Assembly (NCBI RefSeq): GCF_020404845.1
Contig: NZ_JAIOJZ010000027.1
Span: forward strand, 50,293-114,292
Length of the DNA stretch: 64,000 nt
Source: Streptomyces hyderabadensis
GTDB lineage: Bacteria > Actinomycetota > Actinomycetes > Streptomycetales > Streptomycetaceae
Direction of reading: 5' to 3'
The position numbers and the translations under genes were made by a program. Positions 49,022 to 62,287 of this stretch are shown here, piece after piece. A model generated the notes under the pieces. The model was not told where the DNA came from and did no database searches. It saw only the letters and a program-made list of their open reading frames with translations. Position 1 is the stretch's first letter. Every line of letters starts with the position of its first letter.

Positions 49022-49920
49022 GCGCGCAGCTCGCCGCCGCGACGACGCTCGCCGCCGGCACCTCCACCGGAGAGGCCGTCCAGTTCTGGCTCCTCGGCAC
49101 CGTCGCGGTGATCGGCGCCCTGTGCACCGTCTTCATGAAGAAGGCCGTGCACAGCGCGCTGTGCCTGGCCGGGACCATGATCGTCCTGGCGGTGTTCTAC
49201 CTCGCCAACGGCGCCTACTTCCTCGGCATCGTGCAGATCGTCGTCTACACCGGCGCCATCATGATGCTGTTCCTGTTCGTGGTGATGCTCGTCGGTGTCA
49301 CCGCGGCGGACTCGCTGAAGGAGACCATCAAGGGCCAGCGCTGGCTGGCCCTGCTGTCCGGGCTCGGCTTCGGCATCCTGCTGATCGCCGGCATCGGCAA
49401 CGCCTCCGTCTCGGAGTTCACCGGCCTCGCCCAGGCGAACGCGAACGGCAACGTGGAGGGCATCGCGTCCCTCATCTTCACCAAGTACGTCTTCGCCTTC
49501 GAGATCACCGGCGCCCTGCTCATCACGGCCGCCGTCGGCGCCATGGTGCTCACCCACCGCGAGCGCACCGAGCGGGCCAGGACCCAGCGCGAGCTGTCCG
49601 AGCAGCGCGTCCGCGACGGCAAGTACCTGCCGCCGCTGCCGGCACCCGGTGTGTACGCCCGGCACAACGCCGTCGACATCGCGGGCCTGCTGCCCGACGG
49701 CACCCCCTCCGAGCTGACCGTCAGCAAGACGCTGCGCGAGCGGGGCCAGATCCGCGACGTGTCGATGGAGGCGCTGGGGGATCTGAAGGCTCTGGAGCAG
49801 CGGTCCCAGGAGCGGCTGGAACGCAAGGCGGTCGACCCGGTGGGCTCCGGCCGCTCCGGCCCGGGCGGGACCGGCTCCGAGCGGTCCGGCTCCGAGCGGT
49901 CCGAGGAGGCGTCGAAGTGA
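49018..49920 (+). CDS. nuoJ: NADH-quinone oxidoreductase subunit J
   Basis: This 300-residue protein has five spans, with the conserved [13 protein letters not shown] helix (about residues 80-92). It belongs to the proton-translocating membrane arm. The C-terminal 100 residues form a charged cytoplasmic extension ending in a Ser/Gly/Glu-rich stretch, longer than in E. coli. The end overlaps the nuoK GTG. Confidence 0.94.
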
Positions 49921-50216
49921 ATCCGGTCAACTACCTCTACCTCGCGGCCCTGTTGTTCACGATCGGCGCCACGGGTGTGCTGATCCGGCGCAACGCGATC
50001 GTGGTCTTCATGTGCATCGAGCTGATGCTCAACGCCTGCAACCTCGCGTTCGTCGCCTTCTCCCGGATGCACGGCAATCTCGACGGCCAGATCATCGCCT
50101 TCTTCACGATGGTCGTCGCCGCCGCGGAGGTCGTGGTCGGGCTCGCGATCATCGTGTCCCTGTTCCGTTCCCGCCACTCGGCCTCGGTCGACGACGCCAG
50201 CCTGATGAAGTTGTGA
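49917..50216 (+). CDS. nuoK: NADH-quinone oxidoreductase subunit K
   Basis: This 99-residue protein has three spans and the two conserved membrane glutamates, one in [12 protein letters not shown] and one in [13 protein letters not shown]. It is part of the proton path of the membrane arm. It is coupled to nuoJ by a 4-base overlap and lies 11 bases before nuoL. Confidence 0.95.
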
Positions 50217-50227
50217 GGGGCTGAAAC

Positions 50228-52192
50228 GTGGAGAACCTGATTGCGCTGCTGGTGGCGGCGCCCCTGCTCGGAGCGGTGGTCCTGCTGTGCGGCGGACGCC
50301 GGCTGGACCGCGTGGGCCACTGGATCGGCACCCTGCTGGCCGCCGTGTCCTTCGTGCTCGGCGTCGTCCTCTTCGCCGACCTGCTCGGCAGCGGCGCCGA
50401 GGACCGCACCCTGACGCAGCACCTGTTCAGCTGGATCCCGGTGGAGGGCTTCCAGGCCGACGTCGCCTTCCGGCTCGACCAGCTGTCGATGACGTTCGTC
50501 CTGCTGATCACCGGCGTCGGCTCGCTCATCCACCTGTACTCGGTCGCGTACATGGAGCACGACGAGCGCCGCCGCCGCTTCTTCGGCTACCTGAACCTGT
50601 TCCTCGCGGCGATGCTGATCCTCGTCCTCGCCGACAACTACCTGCTGCTGTACGTCGGCTGGGAGGGTGTCGGTCTCGCCTCCTACCTGCTGATCGGCTT
50701 CTGGCAGCACAAGCCCAGCGCCGCCACCGCCGCGAAGAAGGCCTTCCTGGTCAACCGCGTCGGCGACATGGGCCTGTCCATCGCGATCATGCTGATGTTC
50801 CTGTGGTTCGGCACCTTCGCCTTCGGGCCGGTGCTCGGCGGCCACGGGGAGGCCGGGCTCGCGAGCGGGGCGGACGAGGGCAAGCTCACCGCGATCGCCC
50901 TGATGCTGCTGCTCGCGGCCTGCGGCAAGTCCGCGCAGGTGCCGCTGCAGTCCTGGCTCGGGGACGCGATGGAGGGCCCGACCCCGGTCTCGGCCCTCAT
51001 CCACGCCGCGACCATGGTCACGGCGGGCGTGTACCTGATCGTCCGGTCCGGTGCGATCTTCAACGGCGCGCCCGACGCGCAGTTGGTGGTCACCATCGTG
51101 GGCGCGGTCACGCTGCTCTTCGGTGCGATCGTCGGTTGCGCCAAGGACGACATCAAGAAGGCGCTGGCCGGCTCGACCATGTCGCAGATCGGCTACATGG
51201 TGCTGGCCGCGGGCCTCGGCCCCATCGGCTACGTCTTCGCGATCATGCACCTGGTGACGCACGGCTTCTTCAAGGCCGGGCTGTTCCTCGGCGCCGGTTC
51301 CGTCATGCACGGCATGAACGACGAGGTCGACATGCGCCGCTACGGCGGACTGCGCAAGTACATGCCGGTCACCTTCGTCACCTTCGGCCTCGGCTACCTC
51401 GCCATCATCGGCTTCCCCGGCCTGTCCGGCTTCTTCTCCAAGGACAAGATCATCGAGGCGGCGTTCGCCAAGGGCGGCACCGAGGGCTGGATCCTCGGCG
51501 CCTGCGCCCTGCTGGGCGCGGCCATCACCGCGTACTACATGACGCGCGTGATGCTGATGACGTTCTTCGGCGAGGAGCGCTGGCGCAACGCCCCGACGCC
51601 GTCCCCGGCCCAGCCCGACGTGGAGCCCGCCGCCGAGACGCGCGGCGCGTACGAGCCGCCGCACCCGCACGAGTCACCGAGTCTCATGACGATCCCGATG
51701 ATCGTGCTGGCCGTCGGATCGGTCGCGGGCGGTGCCTTCTTCAGCATCGGCGACCGCTTCCTGCACTGGCTGGAGCCCATCACCGGGCACAGCCACGGCG
51801 ACGCGCCGATCAGCGCCGGGGCGGTCACCGGGGCGACGGTGGCCTGCATGGTCGTCGGCGTCGCCCTCGCCTGGGCGCAGTACGGGCGCCGTCCGGTCCC
51901 GGCCGTCGCCCCGCGCGGGTCGCTGCTCACCCGGGCCGCCCGCCGCGACCTGCTCCAGGACGACTTCAACCACGTGGTCCTGGTCCGCGGCGGCGAGCAC
52001 CTCACGCGCTCCCTGGTCTACGTCGACCACACCCTGGTCGACGGAGTCGTCAACGGCACGGCGGCCTCGGTCGGCGGCCTGTCCGGGCGGATGCGCAAGC
52101 TGCAGAACGGCTTCGCGCGCTCGTACGCGGTCTCGATGTTCGGCGGTGCGGCGCTCCTGGTCGCCGCGACCCTGCTGATGAGGGCGGTCTGA
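50228..52192 (+). CDS. nuoL: NADH-quinone oxidoreductase subunit L
   Basis: This 654-residue antiporter-like subunit has about 16 spans. Typical motifs include YVGWEGVGLASYLLIGFW, GKSAQVPLQSWLGDAMEGPTP-type proton-channel lysine region, and HAATMVTAGVYL. The C-terminal region holds the long lateral helix that braces the membrane arm. A His/Pro-rich loop (PPHPHESPS, about residue 480) is seen. The GTG start follows GAGGGGCTGAAAC. Confidence 0.95.
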   Translation: MENLIALLVAAPLLGAVVLLCGGRRLDRVGHWIGTLLAAVSFVLGVVLFADLLGSGAEDRTLTQHLFSWIPVEGFQADVAFRLDQLSMTFVLLITGVGSLIHLYSVAYMEHDERRRRFFGYLNLFLAAMLILVLADNYLLLYVGWEGVGLASYLLIGFWQHKPSAATAAKKAFLVNRVGDMGLSIAIMLMFLWFGTFAFGPVLGGHGEAGLASGADEGKLTAIALMLLLAACGKSAQVPLQSWLGDAMEGPTPVSALIHAATMVTAGVYLIVRSGAIFNGAPDAQLVVTIVGAVTLLFGAIVGCAKDDIKKALAGSTMSQIGYMVLAAGLGPIGYVFAIMHLVTHGFFKAGLFLGAGSVMHGMNDEVDMRRYGGLRKYMPVTFVTFGLGYLAIIGFPGLSGFFSKDKIIEAAFAKGGTEGWILGACALLGAAITAYYMTRVMLMTFFGEERWRNAPTPSPAQPDVEPAAETRGAYEPPHPHESPSLMTIPMIVLAVGSVAGGAFFSIGDRFLHWLEPITGHSHGDAPISAGAVTGATVACMVVGVALAWAQYGRRPVPAVAPRGSLLTRAARRDLLQDDFNHVVLVRGGEHLTRSLVYVDHTLVDGVVNGTAASVGGLSGRMRKLQNGFARSYAVSMFGGAALLVAATLLMRAV

Positions 52193-52197
52193 TACCG

Positions 52198-53765
<1,568 letters not shown>

Positions 53766-53769
<4 letters not shown>

Positions 53770-55424
53770 GCGCAACAGCCGTCCACAGCCTGTGGACAAC
53801 GGCGGCGACGGCGGCCAACCCGATCGCCAAGATCGACGCGCCGAAGATCGAGTACGGGCAGCTGTCACCCGTCCTCATCGTCCTCGGCGCGGCGATCATC
53901 GGAATCCTGGTCGAGGCCTTCGTGCCGCGCAGGTCCCGCTACTACGCGCAGATGTTCGTGTCCGCCGTCGCGCTGATCGCCGCGTTCGCCGCGATCGTCG
54001 CCCTCGCGGCGGGCGGATACGGCACGACCAAGGCCGGCATCGCGGCGATGGGCGCCGTCGCCGTCGACGGACCCGCTCTGTTCCTGCAGGGCACCATCCT
54101 GCTGACCAGCCTGGTCGGCCTGTTCACCTTCGCCGAGCGGCGCCTCGACCCGGAGCAGCACGGCAACCGCGTCGACTCCTTCGCCGCCCAGGCGGCCGCC
54201 GTACCCGGCAGCGACAGCGAGCAGAAGGCGGTCAGGGCCGGCTTCACCACGACGGAGGTCTTCCCGCTCCTGCTCTTCGCCGTCGCCGGCATGCTGGTCT
54301 TCCCGGCGGCCAACGACCTGCTGACGCTCTTCGTGGCGCTTGAGGTCTTCTCCCTGCCGCTGTACCTGCTGTGCGCGCTGGCCCGCCGCAAGCGGCTCAT
54401 GTCGCAGGAGGCGGCGGTCAAGTACTTCCTGCTCGGCGCCTTCGCCTCCGCGTTCACCCTGTTCGGCATCGCCCTGCTCTACGGCTACGCGGGCTCCATG
54501 TCGTACGGCACCATCGCCCAGGTCGTCGACGGCACCGTCCAGAACGTCACCCCGGCGCTCGCGGACACCATGGGCAACGACGCGCTGCTGCTCGTCGGCG
54601 CCGCGCTGATCGTCATGGGCCTGCTGTTCAAGGTGGGCGCCGTGCCGTTCCACATGTGGACGCCGGACGTGTACCAGGGCGCGCCGACGCCGGTGACCGG
54701 CTTCATGGCGGCGGCGACCAAGGTGGCCGCCTTCGGCGCCCTGCTGCGCATCCTCTACGTCGTCCTGCCCGGCCTGCGCTGGGACTGGCGGCCGGTGATG
54801 TGGGGCGTGGCGATCGTCACGATGCTGGCCGGCGCGATCGTCGCGATCACGCAGACCGACATCAAGCGGCTGCTGGCGTACTCGTCGATCGCGCACGCGG
54901 GCTTCATCCTCGCCGGTGTCATCGCGACCACGCCGGAGGGCATCTCGTCCGTCCTCTTCTACCTGGCCGCGTACTCCTTCGTCACGATCGGCGCCTTCGC
55001 GGTCGTCACGCTGGTGCGCGACGCGGGCGGCGAGGCGACGCACCTGTCGAAGTGGGCGGGGCTCGGCCGCAGGTCCCCGCTGGTGGCTGCGGTCTTCGCG
55101 GTGTTCCTGCTGGCCTTCGCCGGCATCCCGCTGACCTCCGGGTTCTCCGGGAAGTTCGCCGTGTTCAAGGCGGCGGCGGAGGGCGGCGCGGCCCCGCTGG
55201 TGGTGATCGGTGTGATCTCGTCGGCGATCGCGGCGTTCTTCTACATCCGGGTGATCGTGCTGATGTTCTTCAGCGAGCCGCGCCCGGAGGGCCCGACGGT
55301 CGCGGTGCCGTCCCCGCTGACGATGACGGCCATCGCCGTGGGCGTGGCGGTCACGGTGGTGCTCGGCGTGGCGCCGCAGTACTTCCTGGACCTGGCGGGT
55401 CAGGCGGGGGTGTTCGTGCGCTGA
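53766..55424 (+). CDS. nuoN: NADH-quinone oxidoreductase subunit N
   Basis: This 552-residue antiporter-like subunit has about 14 spans with FKVGAVPFHMWTPDVYQGAPTPV (proton-channel lysine) and DIKRLLAYSSIAHAGF. It closes the nuo operon. The N-terminal 20 residues are polar and not conserved. The coding start also contains a 17-base palindrome with a DnaA-box-like core (53781-53799). A strong terminator follows 25 bases after the stop. Confidence 0.95.
53781..53799. other. DnaA-box-like palindrome inside the nuoN start
   Basis: GTCCACAGCCTGTGGAC (53781-53797) is a perfect odd-length palindrome, and TGTGGACAA (53791-53799) is the exact complement of the Streptomyces DnaA box TTGTCCACA. It may be chance within coding sequence, but the exact match deserves note. 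Confidence 0.4.
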
Positions 55425-55449
55425 CGCTGCGCTCGCGGCTTGCGGCTGC

Positions 55450-55497
55450 ACGGCTGTGGTCCGGCACCTCTTCGGTGAGGTGCCGGACCACAGCCGT
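55450..55497 (+). terminator. nuo operon terminator, 21-bp perfect stem
   Basis: The arms at 55450-55470 and 55477-55497 are perfectly complementary (21 bases each) around a TTCGGT loop. It starts 25 bases after the nuoN stop. No T-tract follows, which is common for Streptomyces terminators. Confidence 0.9.
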
Positions 55498-55617
55498 TCG
55501 GGGAGGGGGCTACTCGCCGCCGCGGCGCGGTTTGATGCCGGTCAGGTTGTCCCTGCTGGTAGGAGGGAGACAGGACGGCAGGTTATCGGCGTGTGGCTGT
55601 CCGTCACGGGCGAAGCC

Positions 55618-55626
55618 TGTGGATAA
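55618..55626 (-). other. DnaA-box-like site upstream of recQ
   Basis: TGTGGATAA is the exact complement of the classical box TTATCCACA. It lies about 105 bases before the recQ start. A single box can occur by chance. Confidence 0.3.
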
Positions 55627-55729
55627 CTCCGGGGCTGTCGGCGCGGACCCCTATCGTTGAGGCAGTGGTCGGGGCAGGACGGACCAGGCAGGCCGGACGG
55701 GCGAGGCAGTGCGTACGGGGGACCAGACG

Positions 55730-57778
<2,049 letters not shown>

Positions 57779-57817
57779 GCACTCGGCTAAGGGGAGCCTC
57801 CGTGTCCGTCCCCGGAG

Positions 57818-60562
57818 TCACAAGGCCCGGGTCGCGTACGCCCTGACGTCGGCGTCCGTGTCACCGGTGACGGTCGCCAGCGCCGTCCGGGCGTCCTCGG
57901 TGGTGGCCGTGTGCCGGGTCAGGGCGAGGACGGCCGCCTTGCGGACGTCGGCGTTCCGGTCGGCGAGGGCCTTGGCGAGGACGGGGACCGCGTGGTCGGA
58001 AGGGGCGGCGGACAGCGCGGTGGCCGCGCCCGCCCGCACCTGCCAGGCGGGGTCGGACAGTGCGGCGACGGCACGGGCCGCCAGCGGGGCGGGGCAGCCC
58101 GTCTCCGCGAGGGCCGCGAGGGCGGCGCCGCGGACCAGGACGTCGGGGTCCTCGGTGAGCCGGTCGAGGGCACCGCCGGTGCCAGGTGCCGCCCGCAGCG
58201 TCCCCAGCGCCTTGGCGACCGCGACCCGCACCTCGCGGGACGGATCGTCGGCGGCCGGGGCGAGCGACTCGGCGACGTCCAGCGAGACGAGCCCGCGCAC
58301 CGCCTCGATGCGTACCCGGGCGTCGGGGTCGCCCAGGGCCGTGGCGAACGTGCCGGTGCCGCCCAGCCGCAGGATGCGCAGCAGGTCGAGGGCGGTGGCG
58401 CGGACTACGGGGTCGGCCTGGGCCAGTGCCTCGGCGAGGGGGTCGCCCAGGGCGGGCCCGGGCGTCAGCGTCTCGGCCAGTTCACGCAGGGAGGCGGCCG
58501 CGGCGGCGCGCACCTCGCCGTCGGGATCGGACAGGGCGGCGGCGAGCGCCGGACCGGTACCGGTCGGGACGGTCTCGGTGAGCACGGTGACCGCCGTGCG
58601 CCGGACGCCCGGTTCGGGATCGGACAGGTAGGGGCGGAGGGCGGGCAGATCGGGCTCGTTCTCGGCCAGGGCGAGCAGTTCCAGCAGCCTGGGGGACCCG
58701 GCGGCGCCCGGCTCGGCGGCCGAGGTGGCCGAGGGGCAGGTCTCCCCGGCCCCGGCCCCGGTACCAGCCCTGGCCCCGGTGGCGAGGGGTGCGGCATCGC
58801 GCGCCCCGGCCGTCGCCACCTGCTCCGGATGCACCTCACCGAGGTGCCGGGAGGGGCCTCCGACCGGCGTGAACTCGTCGATCGGAACCAGATAGGGAGC
58901 CACGGGACGAGCCGTGAACTCCATCGCACCGGAGGGGGACTTGTGCAGATCGAGGTGGTGGAACCAGGAAGCGTCGTCGCGCTCGGGGATGTCGACGCGC
59001 TCGTGGTAGAGGCCCCAGCGGGACTCCGTGCGGGCCAGGGAGGCCCGGGCGGCCATCTCCGCGCAGTCACGGATGAAGGTGACCTCGGCGCAGCGCATCA
59101 GCTCGTGCGGGGTGCGGGCACCCATCGCCGCGATGTCCGTGCGCATCCGCTCGAAGGACTCCAGCGCGAGCGACAGCCGGGCGCCGGACTTCGGTGGCGC
59201 CACGTAGTCGTTGACGAAGCGCCGCAGCTTGTACTCGACCTGCGGCTGCGGCGGGCCGTCGGGGTTGCGCAGCGGGCGGTAGACCAGTTCGTGCGCCTCG
59301 CGCAGCTGCTCGGACGGCAGTTCGCCCGCGTAGGCCGTGTACCGGGCGGCGTCCGCGCCCGCCAGGTCGCCGAAGACGAACGCGCCGATCATGTAGTTGT
59401 GCGGCACGCAGGCCAGGTCGCCTGCCGCGTAGAGGCGGGGGACGGTGGTGCGGGCGTGGTCGTCCACGCGGACGCCCGAGGCGGAGTGGCCGCCGCACAG
59501 CCCGATCTCGGAGATGTGCATCTCGACGTCGTGGGTGCGGTAGTCGTGCCCGCGGCCCGCGTGGAAGGTGCCGCGGGTCGGCCGCTCGGTGGAGTGCAGG
59601 ATGGATTCCAGGGCGGCGACCGACTCCTCCGGGAGGTGGCTGAGCTTGAGGTAGACCGGACCGCGGTCGCTGGCGACCTCCGCCGCGAACTCGGCCATCA
59701 TCTGGCCCGACCAGTAGTCGGAGTCGACGAAGCGTTCGCCGTGCCGGTTGACCTGGTAGCCGCCGAAGGGATTGGCGACGTAGGCGCACGCCGGGCCGTT
59801 GTAGTCCTTGATCAGCGGATTGATCTGGAAGCACTCGATGCCGGTCAGTTCGGCGCCCGCGTGGTAGGCCATGGCGTAGCCGTCACCGGCGTTGGTGGGG
59901 TTCTCGTAGGTGCCGTAGAGGTAGCCGGAGGCGGGCAGACCGAGTCGGCCGGCGGCGCCGGTCGCGAGGATCACGGCGCCCGCGCGGACGGTCACGAAGC
60001 GTCCGGTGCGGGTGTGGAAGCCCGCCGCACCGACCGCCCGCCCCTCCGCAGTCAGGACCCGCACCGGCATCACCCGGTTCTCGATGCGGATCCGCTCCCG
60101 CATCTCGCGCCGCCGCAGCTGCCGGTACAGGACCTTCTTGACGTCCTTGCCCTCCGGCATCGGCAGCACATAGGAGCCGGACCGGTGCACCTGGCGGACG
60201 GCGTAGTCGCCGTGCTCGTCCTTCTCGAACTTCACCCCGTACGACTCCAGCCGCTGGACCATGGCGAAGCCGCGGACGGCGGTCTGACGGACGGTGGACT
60301 GGTCGACGATGCCGTCGTTGGCGCGGGTGATCTCGGCTACGTAGTCGTCGGGTTCGGCGCGGCCGGGGACGACGGCGTTGTTGACGCCGTCCATGCCCAT
60401 GGCGAGGGCGCCGGAGTGGCGGACGTGGGCCTTCTCCAGCAGCAGCACGTCCGCGCCGTGCTCGGCGGCGGTCAGCGCGGCCATGGTGCCGGCGGTGCCG
60501 CCGCCGATGACGAGGACGTCGCAGGAGAGTTCTTCGGCGTCGGTGAGGGCGGGGATCTCCAC
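57818..60562 (-). CDS. APS-reductase/AsfA-like flavoprotein fused to HEAT repeats
   Basis: This 914-residue protein has an N-terminal FAD-binding domain of the fumarate reductase/AprA family: VLVIGGGTAGTMAALTAA (about residues 15-32), ILATGAAGRLG (about 200) and a later YAAGDLACVPHNYMIGAF. Family flavoproteins are about 550-600 residues. Here residues about 620-914 form HEAT-like repeats of about 30 residues (LSDPEPGVRRTAV, LSDPDGEVRAAAA, LGDPDARVRIEAV). With the ferredoxin at 63666 it resembles the AsfA/AsfB reductase pair of sulfonate-using bacteria. The actual substrate is not known. Confidence 0.8.
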   Translation of the reverse strand: MEIPALTDAEELSCDVLVIGGGTAGTMAALTAAEHGADVLLLEKAHVRHSGALAMGMDGVNNAVVPGRAEPDDYVAEITRANDGIVDQSTVRQTAVRGFAMVQRLESYGVKFEKDEHGDYAVRQVHRSGSYVLPMPEGKDVKKVLYRQLRRREMRERIRIENRVMPVRVLTAEGRAVGAAGFHTRTGRFVTVRAGAVILATGAAGRLGLPASGYLYGTYENPTNAGDGYAMAYHAGAELTGIECFQINPLIKDYNGPACAYVANPFGGYQVNRHGERFVDSDYWSGQMMAEFAAEVASDRGPVYLKLSHLPEESVAALESILHSTERPTRGTFHAGRGHDYRTHDVEMHISEIGLCGGHSASGVRVDDHARTTVPRLYAAGDLACVPHNYMIGAFVFGDLAGADAARYTAYAGELPSEQLREAHELVYRPLRNPDGPPQPQVEYKLRRFVNDYVAPPKSGARLSLALESFERMRTDIAAMGARTPHELMRCAEVTFIRDCAEMAARASLARTESRWGLYHERVDIPERDDASWFHHLDLHKSPSGAMEFTARPVAPYLVPIDEFTPVGGPSRHLGEVHPEQVATAGARDAAPLATGARAGTGAGAGETCPSATSAAEPGAAGSPRLLELLALAENEPDLPALRPYLSDPEPGVRRTAVTVLTETVPTGTGPALAAALSDPDGEVRAAAAASLRELAETLTPGPALGDPLAEALAQADPVVRATALDLLRILRLGGTGTFATALGDPDARVRIEAVRGLVSLDVAESLAPAADDPSREVRVAVAKALGTLRAAPGTGGALDRLTEDPDVLVRGAALAALAETGCPAPLAARAVAALSDPAWQVRAGAATALSAAPSDHAVPVLAKALADRNADVRKAAVLALTRHTATTEDARTALATVTGDTDADVRAYATRAL

Positions 60563-60573
60563 CAGGTGGCCTT

Positions 60574-61410
60574 TCAGGTGCCGAGGGATGTCAGGACGTC
60601 GCGCCGCAGCGCCGTGCGGGCCGGGTCGTCGTGCGCGGTGCGGTCCCGGGGGCGGGGCACGGCGCGTACGGCGGCCAGGCGGCCGGCGCCGAGCAGGGCG
60701 ACGCGGTCGCCGAGGAACAGGGCCTCGTCCACGTCGTGGGTGACGAAGACGACGGTGGCTCCGGTGCCGTGCAGTACCTCCACCAGCAGGTCCTGCATCC
60801 CGGCCCGGGTCTGGGCGTCGAGGGCGCCGAAGGGCTCGTCCATCAGGACGGCGCGGGGGCGTCCGGCCAGCGCACGGGCCAACTGGGCGCGCTGGCGCTG
60901 TCCCCCGGAGACACGGTGCGGCAACTGCCCGGCCTGTGCGGCGAGGCCGACCCGCTCCAGCCAGGCCGTCGCCTGGTTCCGGCGCTCGGCGCGGGGCACG
61001 CCCTGGACGGCGAGGGGGAGTTCGACGTTGGCGCGCAGGCTGCGCCAGGGCAGGAGGGCGTCCTCCTGGAAGACCAGGGCCCGGTCCGCCCCCGGGCCGT
61101 CGATGGGGCGCCCGTCCTGTTCCGCCGTTCCGGCCAGCGGCGGCAGAAGACCGGCCAGGGTGCGCAGCAGCGTCGACTTGCCGCAGCCCGAGGGTCCGAC
61201 CACGGTGAGGATCTCGCCGGGGGAGACGTCGACGTCCACACCGCTCACCGCGGCGGCGTCCGGGCGGCCGAGGGCGGCGTCGCGCAGGGTGAGCCGGCTG
61301 CCGCGGCCGGACGTCCCGGCGCCGGCCTCGGTATCGGCTTCGTTCCCGTTCCCGGCTTCCGTCTCGGCTTCGTTCTCGGTCTCAGTCTCAGTCTCGGACG
61401 AGGTGCTCAT
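60574..61410 (-). CDS. ABC transporter ATP-binding protein (SsuB/TauB-like)
   Basis: This 278-residue ATPase has Walker A GPSGCGKST (about residues 72-80), the Q-loop FQEDALLPWRSL, the ABC signature VSGGQRQRAQLARAL and Walker B AVLMDEPFGALD. The sequence resembles nitrate/sulfonate/taurine transporter ATPases. The first 30 residues are a Glu/Thr repeat tail encoded by repeated GTCTCA-type units. It overlaps the permease gene by 23 bases and is followed by the flavoprotein after 11 bases. Confidence 0.92.
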   Translation of the reverse strand: MSTSSETETETENEAETEAGNGNEADTEAGAGTSGRGSRLTLRDAALGRPDAAAVSGVDVDVSPGEILTVVGPSGCGKSTLLRTLAGLLPPLAGTAEQDGRPIDGPGADRALVFQEDALLPWRSLRANVELPLAVQGVPRAERRNQATAWLERVGLAAQAGQLPHRVSGGQRQRAQLARALAGRPRAVLMDEPFGALDAQTRAGMQDLLVEVLHGTGATVVFVTHDVDEALFLGDRVALLGAGRLAAVRAVPRPRDRTAHDDPARTALRRDVLTSLGT

Positions 61411-62287
61411 CGCGTGCCTCCTCGGGACGGGTGCGGATGATGTCCTTGCGTACGGCGGCGGCAGGGTGCGGGTGCGCCGCCCCGGACCGCGCGGGCTTCG
61501 GGCGGGCGGTGGGACCCTGCGCCGTCCGTGGCAGCCAGCGGGTCAGACGGCGGCCCAGCAGTTCCACGGCCGTGGAGGTGAGCCAGCCGAGCACGCCGAT
61601 GGTGACCATGCCGACGAAGACGCCCGGGTAGTCGACGACCGTGTAGTCCTGCCAGGTGCGGTACCCCACGCCGTACTGTCCGGAGATCATCTCGGCGGAG
61701 ATCACACAGATCCACGAGACGCCGATGCCGACCGACAGCCCACCGAAGACACCGGGCAGCGCGCCCGGCAGGACCACCGAACCGAGGACCCGCCACCGGC
61801 CGCCGCCCATGGTCCGGACCGCCTCCTCCCACACGGGGGAGAGCGCGCGTACCGCGTGCCGGGTGGAGACCAGGACGGGGAAGAAGGCGGCGGTGCAGGT
61901 GATGAAGACGATGCCCTGCTCGTTGGAGGGGAAGAGGAGGATCGCCACCGGGACCAGAGCGATGGCGGGGATGGGCCGGACCACTTCGAGGACCGGGCCG
62001 AGCAGGTCCTCGGCGAGCCGCGAGCGGGCCACGAGCACACCGGTGGCCACGCCCAGGACGGCCGCGAGCAGGAAACCGGCGAGGATGCGGGTCAGGCTGT
62101 CGGTGAGGTCGGTCCAGTAATCCGGCCCCGTCAGCCGGTCGGTGAAGGTGTGCGCCACATCGGTGACGGTGGGGAACTGCGAGAAGCGCAGCCACAGGTC
62201 GATGTCCTGGCTGGTCAGCAGCTGCCACAGACCCAGGGCGACGGTGAGCGAGGCGACCCGCAGCGCGTAGCGGACGGGGCGGTTCAC
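61388..62287 (-). CDS. ABC transporter permease (SsuC/TauC-like)
   Basis: The GTG at 62287 gives 299 residues. Six or so spans and the cytoplasmic loop EEAVRTMGGGRWRVLGSVVLPGALPGVFGGLSVGIGVSW (EAA-type motif, with the G at its usual place) mark the BPD_transp_1 family. It pairs with the SsuB-like ATPase. Its start overlaps the end of the substrate-binding protein by 4 bases. The C-terminus is Pro/Ala-rich. Confidence 0.9.
   Translation of the reverse strand: MNRPVRYALRVASLTVALGLWQLLTSQDIDLWLRFSQFPTVTDVAHTFTDRLTGPDYWTDLTDSLTRILAGFLLAAVLGVATGVLVARSRLAEDLLGPVLEVVRPIPAIALVPVAILLFPSNEQGIVFITCTAAFFPVLVSTRHAVRALSPVWEEAVRTMGGGRWRVLGSVVLPGALPGVFGGLSVGIGVSWICVISAEMISGQYGVGYRTWQDYTVVDYPGVFVGMVTIGVLGWLTSTAVELLGRRLTRWLPRTAQGPTARPKPARSGAAHPHPAAAVRKDIIRTRPEEARDEHLVRD

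Larger units (their letters stand above)
55425..55729 (+). other. 305-base region between nuoN and recQ
   Basis: This stretch holds the nuo terminator hairpin at 55450-55497, an AAC/GTT-poor spacer and a DnaA-box-like TGTGGATAA at 55618-55626. A GGGGGA ribosome binding site precedes the chosen recQ ATG. No further gene is visible. Confidence 0.6.
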
